64,000 nucleotides of DNA, from NCBI GenBank assembly GCA_963822985.1, contig CAWGJU010000018.1, positions 62,001-126,000 of the forward strand. Reading direction: 5' to 3'. The position numbers and the translations under genes were made by a program. The notes under the pieces are model-generated. The model saw nothing but the letters and a program-made list of their open reading frames with translations, did no database searches and was not told the origin of the DNA. Of this stretch, positions 63,541-64,000 are shown piece after piece. The stretch is from Thermohalobaculum sp963822985 (GTDB taxonomy: Bacteria > Pseudomonadota > Alphaproteobacteria > Rhodobacterales > Rhodobacteraceae). The number at the start of each line of letters is the position of its first letter. Within the stretch, counting starts at the first letter, position 1.

Positions 63541-64000
63541 TCACCGCCAGAAGGCGGGGGTCAGCAGCACCAGCACGCTGAGGAACTCGAGCCGGCCGAG
63601 CAGCATGGCGAGCGACAGCAGCCACTTCGCGGCGTCGGGCAGCGACGAGAAGTTGCCGGCGGGGCCGATCACCGGCCCCAGCCCGGGGCCGACATTGGTC
63701 ACTGTCGCCACCGGCGCGGTCAGCGCCGTGACGAAGTCGAGGCCCATCAGCGAGAGCAGGATGGCCACGATGCCGATCGAGACCAGGTAGATGAACAGGA
63801 ACGCCATGATCGACGAGACGATCTCAGGGCCGACGGGCCGGCCCTGGTAACGCATGGTGAAGACGCCGTGCGGGCTGCGCATGCGGCGCATCTGCACGAC
63901 CAGCGTGCTGAACAGCACCTGCAGCCGGAACACCTTGGCGCCGCCGGCGGTCGAGCCGGAGCAGCCGCCGATCATGGCGACGATGAAGATGACGGCCACC
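63541..64000 (-). CDS. TrkH-type potassium uptake protein, 3' portion (runs off the window)
   Basis: The last 152 codons of a K+ transporter membrane subunit. MIGGCSGSTAGGAKVFRLQV is the fourth pore-loop region with the selectivity-filter glycine. The final helices are IVSSIMAFLFIYLVSIGIVA and WLLSLAMLLGRLEFLSVLVL, and NVGPGLGPVIGPAGNFSSLP between them is the last conserved loop. It ends TPAFWR. The start lies outside the window. TrkH needs a TrkA-type cytosolic partner, probably also outside. Confidence 0.93.
   Translation of the reverse strand, partial: VAVIFIVAMIGGCSGSTAGGAKVFRLQVLFSTLVVQMRRMRSPHGVFTMRYQGRPVGPEIVSSIMAFLFIYLVSIGIVAILLSLMGLDFVTALTAPVATVTNVGPGLGPVIGPAGNFSSLPDAAKWLLSLAMLLGRLEFLSVLVLLTPAFWR

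Noticed and set aside
1..64000. CRISPR array or phage structural genes
   Set aside because: I saw no regularly spaced direct repeats and no cas, capsid, tail, terminase or portal proteins; the recombinase genes are isolated remains.

Overview
This 64 kb window looks like chromosomal DNA of a GC-rich alphaproteobacterium. The left edge shows a his operon (start of a DUF2628-like gene behind hisB) divergent from hslVU, an arrangement I associate with Rhodospirillales/Rhizobiales-type genomes. The assignment is inference from gene order and codon use; there is no rRNA or marker gene to fix the genus.

Layout: 0-2.6 kb is core genome (hisB, hslV, hslU). 2.7-9.3 kb is a scarred accessory region: a damaged IS3-family copy, the tail of an unknown gene plus a truncated mobC, a glucosidase fragment, and a minus-strand carbohydrate-oxidation operon (GMC dehydrogenase, ferritin-like protein, small dehydrogenase subunit, iolE-like protein) whose reading frames are broken many times by short indels. 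9.5-15.1 kb is an intact carbohydrate/envelope block (mutarotase-like protein, GH15 hydrolase, TMEM175-like channel, YbhB, FG-GAP propeller protein). 15.3-25.9 kb is mobile debris (IS21-like, a DUF2924/serine-recombinase module, an ISNCY fragment, a tyrosine recombinase with an IS91 transposase) enclosing a DsbA-fold isomerase gene and a large secreted Asp-box propeller gene. 26-45 kb is mixed: TorT-like binding protein, Tat-exported protein with an outer-membrane protein, AraC regulator, baeRF protein, a DUF1326-DUF2182-DUF1326 cassette, a serine hydrolase, a flavin monooxygenase, an MBL hydrolase with a PLP enzyme, a protein with a C-terminal UPF0149-like domain and a TRIC channel.

The best-defined system lies at 44.5-54.3 kb. 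benA-benB-benC-benD-catA-catB-catC, an aromatic-acid MFS transporter and a beta-keto acid cleavage enzyme (BKACE/DUF849) run as one minus-strand series, divergent from a LysR gene. The intergenic space holds a perfect ATAC-N7-GTAT site. Benzoate would be taken up, dihydroxylated, dehydrogenated to catechol, ortho-cleaved and converted to 3-oxoadipate enol-lactone. No CatD/PcaD, PcaIJ or PcaF is present, and the BKACE sits where they would be expected; it could in principle convert 3-oxoadipate plus acetyl-CoA into succinyl-CoA plus acetoacetate.

54.5-64 kb holds a cyclase fragment, a Gfo/Idh oxidoreductase, a YcaQ-type glycosylase, a junction of SDR and ABC fragments, a BisC/TMAO-type molybdoenzyme, a CAT-anticodon tRNA, an AbrB/PIN toxin-antitoxin pair and the 3' part of trkH.

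Many genes are interrupted by single-base indels with the protein otherwise conserved. These are either real decay of accessory genes or consensus errors of the assembly; sequence alone cannot separate the two.
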